Shown here piece by piece: positions 18,976 to 28,013 of a stretch of 64,000 nt of DNA. The stretch's first letter is position 1. Each line of letters opens with the position of its first letter. A program made the translations under genes and the position numbers. This DNA is from Beijerinckiaceae bacterium (GTDB lineage: Bacteria; Pseudomonadota; Alphaproteobacteria; Rhizobiales; Beijerinckiaceae), in NCBI GenBank assembly GCA_019753285.1, contig JAIELD010000031.1, positions 43,570-107,569 of the forward strand. The letters run 5' to 3'. The notes below the pieces were generated by a model, which was not told the origin of the DNA, searched no databases, and was given only the letters and a program-made list of their open reading frames with translations.

Positions 18976-20715
18976 ATGCGTAAACGCCCTGGGTACCCCA
19001 TTGCAATCCGGACGTCGCGGTTCGCCGTCACGGTTCTTCTCGCCACGGTTTGTGCTGGATGCAGTTCGAACCTCGCGCGCTTCGACGGCGACCCCTTTTC
19101 CAACCCCTTCATCAACCGCAATGACAGCATCGCGACCGGCTCGGTGCGCCCTGCGCAGCAGCGCCTGTCCCATGCGCAGCAGCCATACCGCCAACCTTCG
19201 CCCGCGGTCGGCCGTGTCTCGGCTGCGCCGCTTCCCGCACCCGGCACCAGCGCCATCGGTCAGTTGAAGGTGCGTCCTGCGACGCCGGTCTCGGTCACGC
19301 AGACTCAACGGAGCGCCGCAGCCAAAGCAGCCCAGCCCATTCATACCGGCACCATCGCCGCGAAGGCCGCGCCCGGCTGGAGCACGAAGGGCGGCACGCC
19401 GATCACGCTGAAGCAGGGCGAAACGGTCGAGACGGTCGCCAATCGATATGGCGTGCCGGCGTCGGTCATTCTGCACGTCAACGGCATGTCGTCATCCTCG
19501 CAGGCTGTGCCCGGCAAGCTGCTGATCATTCCGACATACAGCGCCACACTCCGCCATGGCGAAGAGGCAGATGCCGGTCTTGCACAAAAGGCCGCCGCGC
19601 TGATCCCGGCCTTGCAGGCTGATCGACCGTTCCTCAAGGCAGGCGCTCATCTCCATCTTGCGTTCAATGGCGAGACGAGCGATGCGCCGGGGGCCGAACT
19701 CATCGACAACACCGCCTTGCTCGCCTTCACGTCCGAGCCCGGCGCGCGGGCTCCTGCACCGAAGAAGGTCCGCTCAGTCGCCAACATCGCCGCGCCGATC
19801 TCGATCAAGCCGCCTCTGGCCGTGACCCAGCCGGCACCCGTCAAGGCCGCCGCGAAGCCCGTTACGGTCAAGGCTGCGGCGACGAAGCCAGCCACTCCTT
19901 CCAAGGTCGCCGTTAAGGCTCCGGCCAAGCCGGCTGCGTCCAAGGTCGTGGCGCAACCCGCTCGCATTCTTGCGGCTGCTCCTGCCAGGCATCCGACCGC
20001 CAAACCGGTCGTGGCAGCGGCAAAGCCGCAAAAGGCAGCGCAGCCCGTAAAGTCCGCAAAGGTCGATACGAAACCCAAGGCGATCGCATCCGTGCCTGCA
20101 AAGACGACCAGCCCGGTCGCCAGTGCGAAGCCAGCCGCCAAGCATGCCGTGATGGCGTCAGCCGTAAAGAAGGTACCTGCCGTGGCGGTGAAGGCGCCAG
20201 CAAAGCCGGTCGCCGTCGCGTCTGTCGCGCCCAAACCGGCGAAGCCGGAGGTTCAGCCGAGCGAGATCAGCGCCTATGCCGCTGATACCACCGCAACGGG
20301 CAGCCTGCCGCCTGCCGCCATTCCGCCGGGAGACAACGGCGTGTTCCGCTGGCCGGCGCGTGGCCGCATCATCTCGAGCTTCGGCTCGAAGGATATTTCC
20401 GGCACCAATAACGGCATAAACATCTCGATGCCGGAGGGCACCCCGGTAAAGGCCGCCGAAGCCGGCACGGTCGCTTATTCTGGCGACGACGTGAAGAAAT
20501 ACGGCAAGCTCGTGCTGATCAAGCACGATAACGGCTATGTCTCGGCCTACGCCCATAATGGCGAGCTCGACGTGAAGAAGGGCGAGACGGTGAAGCGCGG
20601 CCAGATCATTGCGAAGTCCGGCGCGACAGGCGACGTCACATCGCCGCAGTTGCACTTCCAGCTTCGCAAGGGCGAGTTGCCCGTCGACCCCATCAAGCTG
20701 CTCGACGCGAACTGA
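18976..20715 (+). CDS. LysM/LytM lipoprotein, NlpD/DipM-like, catalytic site degenerate
   Basis: Probable outer-membrane lipoprotein of 579 residues that acts in cell separation. The signal segment RFAVTVLLATVCAGCSS ends in a lipobox-like CAGC. A LysM domain follows (ITLKQGETVETVANRYGVPA to PGKLLIIP), then a long Lys/Ala/Pro linker, then a C-terminal LytM (M23) domain from FRWPARGRIISSFGSKD to the end. The zinc ligands of active M23 peptidases are replaced: the HxxxD motif reads NNGIN and the final HxH reads QLH. This matches NlpD/DipM-type proteins, which activate amidases instead of cutting peptidoglycan. I prefer the ATG at 18976 over a GTG at 18955. Confidence 0.9.
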   Translation: MRKRPGYPIAIRTSRFAVTVLLATVCAGCSSNLARFDGDPFSNPFINRNDSIATGSVRPAQQRLSHAQQPYRQPSPAVGRVSAAPLPAPGTSAIGQLKVRPATPVSVTQTQRSAAAKAAQPIHTGTIAAKAAPGWSTKGGTPITLKQGETVETVANRYGVPASVILHVNGMSSSSQAVPGKLLIIPTYSATLRHGEEADAGLAQKAAALIPALQADRPFLKAGAHLHLAFNGETSDAPGAELIDNTALLAFTSEPGARAPAPKKVRSVANIAAPISIKPPLAVTQPAPVKAAAKPVTVKAAATKPATPSKVAVKAPAKPAASKVVAQPARILAAAPARHPTAKPVVAAAKPQKAAQPVKSAKVDTKPKAIASVPAKTTSPVASAKPAAKHAVMASAVKKVPAVAVKAPAKPVAVASVAPKPAKPEVQPSEISAYAADTTATGSLPPAAIPPGDNGVFRWPARGRIISSFGSKDISGTNNGINISMPEGTPVKAAEAGTVAYSGDDVKKYGKLVLIKHDNGYVSAYAHNGELDVKKGETVKRGQIIAKSGATGDVTSPQLHFQLRKGELPVDPIKLLDAN

Positions 20716-20740
20716 TCCGCGCTAGCGGGTCAGTCAATCG

Positions 20741-21616
20741 TCAGGACATTGTTTTGCCGAGCTTGCCGGCCAGATCGCAGATGAACTGCCAGGCGACGCG
20801 TCCGGCGCGGCTGCCGCGCGTCGTCGACCATTCCAGCGCATCGCGGTGCAGCGTCTCGCGGTCCACGTCGAGACCGTAATGTGCCGCATAGCCGTCGATC
20901 ATGGCGAGATATTCGTCTTGCGTGCATTTGTGGAAACCGAGCCAGAGGCCGAATCGGTCTGAAAGCGAGACTTTCTCCTCCACCGCCTCGCCCGGATTGA
21001 TCGCGGTCGATCGTTCGTTCTCCATCATGTCGCGCGGCAGGAGATGGCGGCGGTTCGAGGTAGCATAGAAGAGCAGATTGTCCGGCCGTCCTTCGATCCC
21101 CCCGTCGAGCACCGCCTTCAGTGATTTGTAGGACGCATCGCCCGCATCGAACGAAAGATCGTCGCAGAACACGATCACGCGCTCTGGCGCGGTGCGGAGC
21201 AGGGTCATCAGCCGCGGCAGGCTTTCTATGTCCTCGCGATGGATTTCGATCAGCTTCAGCGCGTGACCGCCGCCAAGGCGATGATTGACCTCTGAGTGGA
21301 CGGCTTTCACGAGCGATGATTTGCCCATGCCCCGCGCTCCCCAAAGCAGCGCGTTGTTGGCAGGCAGGCCGCGTGCGAAGCGCTCCGTGTTCTCGAGAAG
21401 CGTATCGCGGCTAAGCTCGATGCCGACGAGCAGGGGCAGCGCGACGCGGTTCACCTTCGGCACGGCCTGCAGCGCGCCGCTGTCCGCGTGCCAGACGAAG
21501 GCGTCGGCCGCATCAAGTCCGGCGTTGGCTAACGGTGGAGGGCTGATCCGCTCTGCGGCATCAGCCAGCCGCGTCAGCAGAGAGATCAAGGTGGCGGCGT
21601 CTGACGTGATCGGCAT
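20741..21616 (-). CDS. DUF815 family AAA-type ATPase
   Basis: A 291-residue P-loop ATPase of the DUF815 family. Walker A is WGARGMGKSSLVKAV, Walker B is VIVFCDDLSFD, and YATSNRRHLLPRDMMENE is the sensor region that names the family. No membrane segment. Its cellular function is not established. The gene is convergent with the LytM gene (25 bases apart) and divergent from yajC, with about 219 bases between that contain only possible promoters. Confidence 0.9.
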   Translation of the reverse strand: MPITSDAATLISLLTRLADAAERISPPPLANAGLDAADAFVWHADSGALQAVPKVNRVALPLLVGIELSRDTLLENTERFARGLPANNALLWGARGMGKSSLVKAVHSEVNHRLGGGHALKLIEIHREDIESLPRLMTLLRTAPERVIVFCDDLSFDAGDASYKSLKAVLDGGIEGRPDNLLFYATSNRRHLLPRDMMENERSTAINPGEAVEEKVSLSDRFGLWLGFHKCTQDEYLAMIDGYAAHYGLDVDRETLHRDALEWSTTRGSRAGRVAWQFICDLAGKLGKTMS

Positions 21617-21835
21617 GGAGCATCCTGAGCGAGGAAAGGCGGCGAGCGTTCTTCTGCTCTTAGCTTAGCCGGTCGAAGCGCGTCCATGCGCAAAACAGAG
21701 GTTTGGTGGCGGCGCAGATTGCTTTCACGATGCGCATCGGTATAGTCCGCGCCGGTTCGCCGGCGGCCGAGATGCCGCCAGGCGCGATGCGTCGTGTTGT
21801 TTTAAAGCGGTGAAGCCTGCCGCGGAGGTTGTTTC

Positions 21836-22198
21836 GTGATCGATCCTGCTACCATTCGGCCAGTCTTGTCCCAGGCCGCGCCCGCCATGGAAACGTTGCT
21901 GCAATTCTTCCCCTTCGTGATGATTTTCATCATCATGTATTTCCTGATCCTGCGGCCGCAGCAGCAGCGTCTCAAGAAGCAGCAGGAGATGCTGAAGAAC
22001 ATCCGTCGCGGCGACACGATCGTGCTCGGCGGCGGCTTGATCGGCAAGGTGACGAAGGTGACGGAGGGCTCCGACGAGATCGAGGCTGAAATCGCGACGG
22101 GCGTCAAAATTAGGGCCGTCCGCTCGCTTATCATCGAGGTAAGGACGAAGGGCGAGCCTGTGAAAAGCGATCCCGCTACCGACAGCGCCAAGAGCTGA
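21836..22198 (+). CDS. yajC: Preprotein translocase subunit YajC
   Basis: Single-span accessory subunit of the SecDF-YajC complex; 120 residues. The membrane helix is LLQFFPFVMIFIIMYFLILR, followed by the signature RPQQQRLKKQQEMLKNIRRG and then GDTIVLGGGLIGKV. The start is a GTG at 21836 preceded at 7 bases by a full GGAGG ribosome site; the first downstream ATG (21890) lacks one. First gene of the yajC-secD-secF run. Confidence 0.96.
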   Translation: MIDPATIRPVLSQAAPAMETLLQFFPFVMIFIIMYFLILRPQQQRLKKQQEMLKNIRRGDTIVLGGGLIGKVTKVTEGSDEIEAEIATGVKIRAVRSLIIEVRTKGEPVKSDPATDSAKS

Positions 22199-22240
22199 CC
22201 GAGACATCAAGGGCCGCGTCCGGCCCGCTACGGAACCGAT

Positions 22241-23821
22241 ATGTTGCGCTTTTCGCTCTATAAAACGCTCGCCATTCTGCTTACGTGCTTCTTCGGCGCT
22301 TATCTCACCCTGCCAAACTTTCTGACGCGAGAGCAGATCAAGGCCGCCAATGGCGTATTCTCGATTGTGCCGACCGGAACGATCGTGCTCGGCCTCGATC
22401 TTCAAGGCGGGGCCTATGTTGCCTTCGAGGTGGACAAGGCCGATCTCGTGAAAAAGGAAATCGAGACGCTGCGCGACGATGTGCGGCGCATCCTGCGGGA
22501 GGCCAAGGTCAGCATTTCCGGCGGCGTCGGCATGCAGGCGCGCGGCGTGCAGGTGCGCATCCCCGACGATGCGGACCGTGCCAAGATCCTGCCGAAGCTG
22601 CGTGAGCTTGCTCAGCCGATCCTGTCCGGCGCATCGTCGCAGCCGAGCATGATCGTGGCGGAGGCCGGCGACAAGCTGGTACAGCTTTCGCTCACCGACC
22701 CTGGCATCGAGGACAAGATCCGCAATGCGGTCGACAAGGCGCGCCAGGTCTTCGAGAAGCGCATCAATCCGGACGGAACGCTCGAAGCGTCCGTGCAGCG
22801 TCAGGGTAGCGACCGCATCCTCGTGCAGGCACCCGGCATGACGGCGGAGGAGATCGAGCGCCGCGTCGGCGGTATTGCCAAGCTCGAATTCAAGATGGTG
22901 GCCGATCCCGGCGCAAATCCGGCAGAGGTCGAGACCTTGCCGTCCAAGGATGGCGGCGGGCAGATCACGGTCGAGCGCCGCGTGCTGGTGCAGGGCGAGG
23001 ACCTGACCGGCGCGGATTCCGGCTTCGACCAGCGCACCGGCGAAGCCGTGATCAATTTCCGGTTCAACCAGAAAGGCGCGTCGCAATTTGCCCGCGTGAC
23101 CTCCGACAACATAGGCAAGCCGTTCGCCATCGTGCTCGACGGCAATGTGATCTCTGCGCCGGTCATCCGCAGTGCGATCACCGGCGGGCAAGGTCAGATC
23201 TCCGGCAATTTCACGCTCGAGAGCGCGACCAACCTTGCGACGCAACTGCGTTTCGGCGCGCTGCCGGCGAAGTTTACAGTCGTCGAGCGGCGTTCGGTCG
23301 GTGCAGGTCTCGGTCAGGATGCGGTGGAGGCGGGCAAGCTCGCGGCGCTCGTCGCGACCGTTCTGGTCGTCGCCTTCACCATCGCCTCCTACGGCATTCT
23401 CGGCACCATCGCCGTCATCGCCCTCATCGTGAACGTCGTGCTGATTTTCGGGTTGATGTCCCTCTTGCACGCCACGCTGACGCTGCCCGGCATCGCCGGC
23501 ATCGTGCTCACGGTCGGCGTCGCGGTCGATTCCAACGTGCTCGTCTATGAGCGCGTCCGGGAGGAGCAGCGTCTCGGGAGATCCGCCGTCGCGGCGCTGG
23601 ACGCGGGCTTCTCGCGTGCCTTCGCGACGATCATGGACGCCAACATCACGACCTTCATCGCAGGCCTCGTGCTGTTCGTGATGGGGTCGGGCACCGTGAA
23701 GGGCTTTGCCGTGACGCTCTGCCTCGGCATCGTCACGACGGTGTTCACCGCATTCACGCTCACCCGCCTCATCACTGCCTGGTGGTATCGCTGGTCGAAG
23801 CCCAAAACGATATTGGCCTGA
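22241..23821 (+). CDS. secD: Protein translocase subunit SecD
   Basis: Inner-membrane RND-family subunit that helps pull exported proteins across the membrane using the proton gradient; 526 residues. One N-terminal helix, then VLGLDLQGGAYVAFEVD (first periplasmic signature), the P1 head domain, DGNVISAPVIRSAITGGQGQ, and five C-terminal membrane spans beginning with AGKLAALVATVLVVAFTIAS. VGVAVDSNVLVYERVREE is the conserved TM4 signature with the proton-relay Asp. It precedes secF by 26 bases. Confidence 0.97.
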   Translation: MLRFSLYKTLAILLTCFFGAYLTLPNFLTREQIKAANGVFSIVPTGTIVLGLDLQGGAYVAFEVDKADLVKKEIETLRDDVRRILREAKVSISGGVGMQARGVQVRIPDDADRAKILPKLRELAQPILSGASSQPSMIVAEAGDKLVQLSLTDPGIEDKIRNAVDKARQVFEKRINPDGTLEASVQRQGSDRILVQAPGMTAEEIERRVGGIAKLEFKMVADPGANPAEVETLPSKDGGGQITVERRVLVQGEDLTGADSGFDQRTGEAVINFRFNQKGASQFARVTSDNIGKPFAIVLDGNVISAPVIRSAITGGQGQISGNFTLESATNLATQLRFGALPAKFTVVERRSVGAGLGQDAVEAGKLAALVATVLVVAFTIASYGILGTIAVIALIVNVVLIFGLMSLLHATLTLPGIAGIVLTVGVAVDSNVLVYERVREEQRLGRSAVAALDAGFSRAFATIMDANITTFIAGLVLFVMGSGTVKGFAVTLCLGIVTTVFTAFTLTRLITAWWYRWSKPKTILA

Positions 23822-23847
23822 CACGGCCCTGAAGGTCTGACCCGATC

Positions 23848-24810
23848 ATGAAACTGCTGCGCATCGTCCCGGACGACACCAAATATCCGTTCATGAAATG
23901 GCGGCGCTGGAGCTTTCCCTTCTCCGCGCTCATCTCCGTGATTTCGGTCGTCGCCTTTTTTACCCTCGGCATGAATGTCGGCATCGATTTTCGTGGCGGC
24001 TCCCTCTTCGAGATGCAGGCGAAATCAGGCAAGGCCGATATCGCCGCGATCCGGGCGCAGGTGGCCGGCCTCAATATCGGCGGCGCTGAAATCCAGGCCT
24101 TCGGCACCGATGCGGATGTCCTCGTCCAGGTCGAGTTGCAGCCGGACGGCGAAATCGGACAGAAGCGCGTTGTTGATCTGATGCACAGTACCTTCGACAA
24201 GGATTTCGAGATTCGCCGCACCGAGACTGTCGGCCCTCGCGTTTCCGGCGAGCTCGTTCGCGACGGCACCATCGGCGTGCTGCTCGCCCTCGTCGCGATT
24301 ACGATCTATCTCTGGTTCCGCTTCGAATGGGAATTCGCGGTCGGCGCGATGATCGCGACGATGCACGACCTCGTGCTCACGATCGGCTTTTATGCTATCG
24401 CACGCCTGCATTTCGACCAGACATCCATCGCAGCAATTCTCACGATCGTCGGCTATTCGCTCAACGATACGGTCGTGATCTATGACCGCATTCGCGAGAT
24501 GATGCGCAAATATAAGCGCATGTCGATCGGCGAGATGATGGATATCGCGGTGAACGCGACGCTCTCGCGGTCGGTCGTCACCCATGTCACGGTTCTGTTG
24601 GCGCTCATCGGTCTCGTCATCTTCGGCGGTGAGGTCATCAGGGGTTTCTCGCTCGCCATGCTGTTCGGCGTCGTCGTCGGAACCTATTCCTCCGTATTCA
24701 TCGCCGCGCCGATCCTCATCTATCTCGGCGTCAAGGTCGCTGACGTGAAGACGGAAACGGTCGAGCCGCCAGCCCGCGCCAAGGGCGCCTCCGCCGCCAA
24801 GGCCGTCTGA
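23848..24810 (+). CDS. secF: Protein translocase subunit SecF
   Basis: Partner of SecD in the inner membrane; 320 residues with six membrane spans. GMNVGIDFRGGSLFEMQ is the first periplasmic signature and TIVGYSLNDTVVIYDRIREM the TM4 signature. TLSRSVVTHVTVLLALIGLV and GVVVGTYSSVFIAAPILIYL close the membrane domain. The next two genes follow at 14 and 0 bases in the same direction, so they are probably part of this operon. Confidence 0.97.
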   Translation: MKLLRIVPDDTKYPFMKWRRWSFPFSALISVISVVAFFTLGMNVGIDFRGGSLFEMQAKSGKADIAAIRAQVAGLNIGGAEIQAFGTDADVLVQVELQPDGEIGQKRVVDLMHSTFDKDFEIRRTETVGPRVSGELVRDGTIGVLLALVAITIYLWFRFEWEFAVGAMIATMHDLVLTIGFYAIARLHFDQTSIAAILTIVGYSLNDTVVIYDRIREMMRKYKRMSIGEMMDIAVNATLSRSVVTHVTVLLALIGLVIFGGEVIRGFSLAMLFGVVVGTYSSVFIAAPILIYLGVKVADVKTETVEPPARAKGASAAKAV

Positions 24811-24824
24811 GCGGACGGCGCGCC

Positions 24825-25202
24825 ATGCCAGCGGAACGCAAATTTCTGCCGGGACGCCATGTCATCGAAGGCTATGGCGCAGGTGGCTTCCGTTTCGCCG
24901 ACATGTCTCACCAGGGCTCGATCCTCGTGCTACCCTCAGGCATCGAGGCCTGGCCTGTCGTCCGCGTGGCTGACCTGACCGAAGCCGATTTCGACGCCAT
25001 TTTCGAGCACGCATCGGACATCCAGTTATTTCTGCTTGGCTGCGGCAAGGATCCGGCCTTCGTGCCGCCAGTGGTCCGCCGTCGCTTCGAGGAAGCGGGC
25101 ATCGGCTTCGATGCCATGCCGACCGCAGCCGCTGCACGGACATATAACGTGCTCGTCGCCGAGGATAGGCGGGTCGCCGCGGCCTTGATCGCGGTCGCCT
25201 GA
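24825..25202 (+). CDS. Mth938-like domain protein, homologue of complex I assembly factor NDUFAF3
   Basis: A 125-residue single-domain protein of the Mth938/DUF498 fold. The C-terminal two thirds, from VADLTEADFDAIFEHASDI through EEAGIGFDAMPTAAAARTYN to RRVAAALIAVA, run parallel to human NDUFAF3 as I remember it (...GIAVEVQDTPNACATFN...GRVTGAALI). No membrane helix or enzyme motif is visible. In mitochondria NDUFAF3 acts in assembly of the peripheral arm of NADH dehydrogenase. The stop codon is followed directly by the ATG of the next gene, which resembles NDUFAF6. A role in respiratory complex I assembly is inference from homology. Confidence 0.85.
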   Translation: MPAERKFLPGRHVIEGYGAGGFRFADMSHQGSILVLPSGIEAWPVVRVADLTEADFDAIFEHASDIQLFLLGCGKDPAFVPPVVRRRFEEAGIGFDAMPTAAAARTYNVLVAEDRRVAAALIAVA

Positions 25203-26057
25203 ATGGCGACGATCGAAGAGACGATCCGGCTTGGCTTCGATGCGGCGCGCGACGCCGTGCGGGCGGAAGACCCGGATCGATATTTCGCCACCCTGTTTGC
25301 CCAGAAGACGTGTCGAGACGCACTTTTTGCGATTTATGCGTTCAATCTTGAAATCGCCCGCGTGCGCCAACTCGTCAGCGAGCCGCTGCCGGGCGAGGTC
25401 CGCCTACAATGGTGGCGCGACGCCATCGAGAGCGGGGCGACTGGCGATGCCATGGCGCACCCGCTCGCCGCGGCGCTGCTGACGACGATGCAGCGCTATA
25501 ATCTGCCGACCAAAGCGTTCACAGACCTGATCGATGCGCGGGTGTTCGATCTCTATGACGACCTCCTGCCGAGCTGGAACGATCTCGAAGGCTATCTTGG
25601 CGAGACGAGTTCGGTTCTCTTTCGCCTCGCAAGTCTCGTCCTGGTCAATGGCGGCCAATCCCGATCGGCGGCGGCCTGCGGCCATGCCGGTGTGGCCTTT
25701 GGATTGGTGGGAATCATCCGCGCCTTGCCCTGGCATGCGCAGCATGGCCAGGTGTTTTTGCCGGAGGAGGCGCTGAAGCCGTTCAACCTTGGCCGAAGCG
25801 ATCTTCTGCGTGGTCGTGATACGCCTGAGCTTCGCCGCGTGATCGAGATGACGACAAGCCGCGTGTCGTCGCATCTCGAGGCGGCGCGATCGTTGCGCGA
25901 GACGATCGAGCCGGAGGTGATACCAGCATTCCTGCCGCTCGCGCCGATTCACGCCTATCTCGCGCAAACACGGTCCGCCGCATATGCGCCGTTCCACTCG
26001 CTGATCAGCCTGCCGGATTGGCAGCGCATCTGGCGGATGTGGCGTTGGCGATTGTGA
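25203..26057 (+). CDS. Squalene/phytoene synthase-like protein, homologue of complex I assembly factor NDUFAF6
   Basis: A 284-residue protein with the trans-isoprenyl-synthase (squalene/phytoene synthase) fold. The two Asp-rich motifs that bind prenyl diphosphate in true synthases are absent: the first helix reads AIYAFNLEIARVRQLVSEP where DxxxD is expected, and the second reads IRALPWHAQHGQVFLP. This is the pattern of human NDUFAF6 (...FNVELAQVKDSVSE... and ...LRATPYHGSRRKVFLP, from memory). I therefore infer a complex I assembly role, not isoprenoid synthesis. It is directly fused in translation order to the NDUFAF3-like gene and convergent with trmFO. Confidence 0.85.
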   Translation: MATIEETIRLGFDAARDAVRAEDPDRYFATLFAQKTCRDALFAIYAFNLEIARVRQLVSEPLPGEVRLQWWRDAIESGATGDAMAHPLAAALLTTMQRYNLPTKAFTDLIDARVFDLYDDLLPSWNDLEGYLGETSSVLFRLASLVLVNGGQSRSAAACGHAGVAFGLVGIIRALPWHAQHGQVFLPEEALKPFNLGRSDLLRGRDTPELRRVIEMTTSRVSSHLEAARSLRETIEPEVIPAFLPLAPIHAYLAQTRSAAYAPFHSLISLPDWQRIWRMWRWRL

Positions 26058-26062
26058 CGCCG

Positions 26063-27487
26063 TTACTCTGCGGCGATGCGGCCTTGCGCTGCGTGCTCGC
26101 TGCGCCCCAGCCAGCCTTCAAGATCGACTTTGGCCCGCGCCGAGAGAAGTTTCTTGCGCGCCGCCGACTTTTCCGGGCCTTTCAGCCGCTTGCCGTTTTC
26201 ATCGACCTTCGGAGCGTCGAGCGGCGGAAACAGACCGAAATTGACGTTCATTGGCTGGAATGAGGCGGGACCCGCATCGATGCTGCTCAAGTGCCCGCCG
26301 GTGATGTGGTTGAGCAGCGCGCCGATCGCCGTCGTCGCTGGCGGCGGCTCGTGTGACTGGCCGAGACGCTCCGCCGCTGCCATCCGCCCGGCGATGAGCC
26401 CGATGGATGCGCTTTCGACATAGCCTTCGCAGCCCGTGATCTGGCCCGCGAAGCGCAGCCGCGGCAGCGCTTTCAGACGCAACGATTGATCGAGAACTTT
26501 GGGCGAATTGAGATAGGTGTTGCGATGGATGCCGCCGAGACGCGCGAACTCGGCGTTTTGAAGACCCGGAATCATGCGCAATGTCGCGGCCTGCGCGGCG
26601 TATTTCATCTTCGTCTGGAATCCGACGATGTTGTAGAGCGTTCCGAAGGCATTGTCCTGCCGCAACTGCACGATGGCATATGATTTGACGGTTGGGCTGC
26701 GCGGATTGGTGAGTCCGACGGGCTTCATGGGGCCGTGCCGCAAGGTCTCGCGGCCACGCGCCGCCATCACCTCGATCGGCAGGCAGCCGTTGAAGTAGGG
26801 TGTGTCCTTCTCGAATTCCTTGAAGTCTCCCGTGTCAGCCACGAGCAGCGCATCGATGAAAGCCTCGTACTGCACCTTGTCCATCGGGCAGTTGATATAA
26901 TCGGCGCCGTTGCCGCCTGGCCCGACCTTGTCGTACCGCGACTGGAACCAGGCGATCTCCATGTCGATACTGTCGCGGTGAACGATCGGCGCGATCGCGT
27001 CGAAGAAGGCGAGGCTTTCCTCGCCTGTCATGGCGAGAATGTCCTTCGCAAGCGCATCGGACGTCAGCGGTCCGGTCGCGACGATGCAATCGCCCCACTC
27101 CTGCGGAGGCAGGCCTGCGACCTCTCCCGTGCGGATTTCGATCAGCGGGTGCGATCTCAGCGCGGCGGTTACGCCCTCGGCAAACCCGTCGCGATCCACT
27201 GCCAGAGCCGAGCCTGCCGGCACCTGATGCGCATCTGCCGTGCGCATGATGAGCGAATCCATGCGCCTCATCTCGGCATGGAGCAGGCCGACCGCGTTGT
27301 TCTCGGCGTCGTCAGACCGGAACGAATTCGAACAGACGAGTTCGGCGAGGTGCGCCGTCTTGTGGGCGGCCGTCTGTCGGACGGGACGCATCTCATGAAG
27401 CACGACGCTGACGCCGCTCCGCGCGATCTGCCAGGCGGCCTCGGAACCGGCGAGGCCACCACCGACGATATGGATAGGTTCGATCAT
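26063..27487 (-). CDS. trmFO: Methylenetetrahydrofolate-tRNA-(uracil-5-)-methyltransferase
   Basis: FAD- and folate-dependent enzyme that makes m5U54 (ribothymidine) in the tRNA T-loop; 474 residues. The Rossmann FAD motif is [18 protein letters not shown]. The family block is [20 protein letters not shown], and [20 protein letters not shown] lies near the C-terminus. The start is the ATG at 27487; a TTG 6 bases upstream is less likely. It is convergent with the NDUFAF6 homologue. A strong hairpin terminator lies on its upstream side, ending the DUF1127 transcript. Confidence 0.96.
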   Translation of the reverse strand: MIEPIHIVGGGLAGSEAAWQIARSGVSVVLHEMRPVRQTAAHKTAHLAELVCSNSFRSDDAENNAVGLLHAEMRRMDSLIMRTADAHQVPAGSALAVDRDGFAEGVTAALRSHPLIEIRTGEVAGLPPQEWGDCIVATGPLTSDALAKDILAMTGEESLAFFDAIAPIVHRDSIDMEIAWFQSRYDKVGPGGNGADYINCPMDKVQYEAFIDALLVADTGDFKEFEKDTPYFNGCLPIEVMAARGRETLRHGPMKPVGLTNPRSPTVKSYAIVQLRQDNAFGTLYNIVGFQTKMKYAAQAATLRMIPGLQNAEFARLGGIHRNTYLNSPKVLDQSLRLKALPRLRFAGQITGCEGYVESASIGLIAGRMAAAERLGQSHEPPPATTAIGALLNHITGGHLSSIDAGPASFQPMNVNFGLFPPLDAPKVDENGKRLKGPEKSAARKKLLSARAKVDLEGWLGRSEHAAQGRIAAE

Positions 27488-27570
27488 GCGCAAAGCTTAG
27501 CTGAACTCGGCTCCGGGATCAAAGCAGTGCGAAGCGGGTCTCTCGGCATACCCGCCGAACCCGGCACAAG

Positions 27571-27597
27571 AAAAAGCCCGCCGAGGGGCGGGCTTTT
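27571..27597. terminator. Bidirectional rho-independent terminator
   Basis: AAAAAGCCCGCC-GAGG-GGCGGGCTTTT: a GC stem with a 4-base loop, an A-tract on the left and a T-tract on the right. It lies between the 3' end of the DUF1127 gene and the 5' end of trmFO (both minus strand), so it mainly ends the DUF1127 transcript. Confidence 0.9.
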
Positions 27598-27619
27598 CAG
27601 GTCCGTCTCGAAACGGCGG

Positions 27620-27778
27620 TCAAGCGCTGATCGCCGTCGTCTTTGCAAGACGCAGGATGTCGGAACGCGAAACGCCGATGTCGCTCAAAGCGCGATCGTC
27701 GAGGCTGGAGAGTTCGCGAACCATCTCACGATACTTGAGATAGGCACGTACTTTGGAAATGATGAACGAAACGACCAT
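27620..27778 (-). CDS. DUF1127 small protein
   Basis: A 52-residue protein starting MVVSFIISKVRAYLKYREMV. It contains the DUF1127 (YjiS-like) signature ELSSLDDRALSDIGVSRSDI. In alphaproteobacteria such small Arg-rich proteins take part in RNA maturation and phosphate or carbon responses, but the role of this copy is unknown. The ATG at 27778 has AAGGAG 8 bases upstream. It stands as its own transcription unit, with a strong terminator 23 bases after the stop and about 235 AT-richer bases between it and the end of uvrA that probably hold its promoter. Confidence 0.88.
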   Translation of the reverse strand: MVVSFIISKVRAYLKYREMVRELSSLDDRALSDIGVSRSDILRLAKTTAISA

Positions 27779-28013
27779 GGGGTCATCTCCTTTCGACACA
27801 ACTCAGTGGGACTTCAGGAGCGAAGTCATTGCTCTGTTTGTGAGCAGCTTGATACATCCTTCTGCATTTTGCATAAAGAACAGAATATTTAGGTCAGCCA
27901 TGCGTTTTTTTCATATCGACGTCAAACCGTCGTTAATTTTTGATTCTGCCGTTCGTTTTGCCCAATTCAGTCATCCAGAATGCGTTTCTGTCGCTGAGAC
28001 AGCTTCGTTTTGG

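Noticed and set aside
21725..23824. 699-residue open frame antisense to yajC and secD
   Set aside because: It mirrors yajC and secD codons, is full of Arg, His and Asp without a domain, and has no ribosome site.
25203..26057. Assignment as a carotenoid or hopanoid squalene/phytoene synthase
   Set aside because: Both Asp-rich substrate motifs are missing, and no hpn or crt genes are near.
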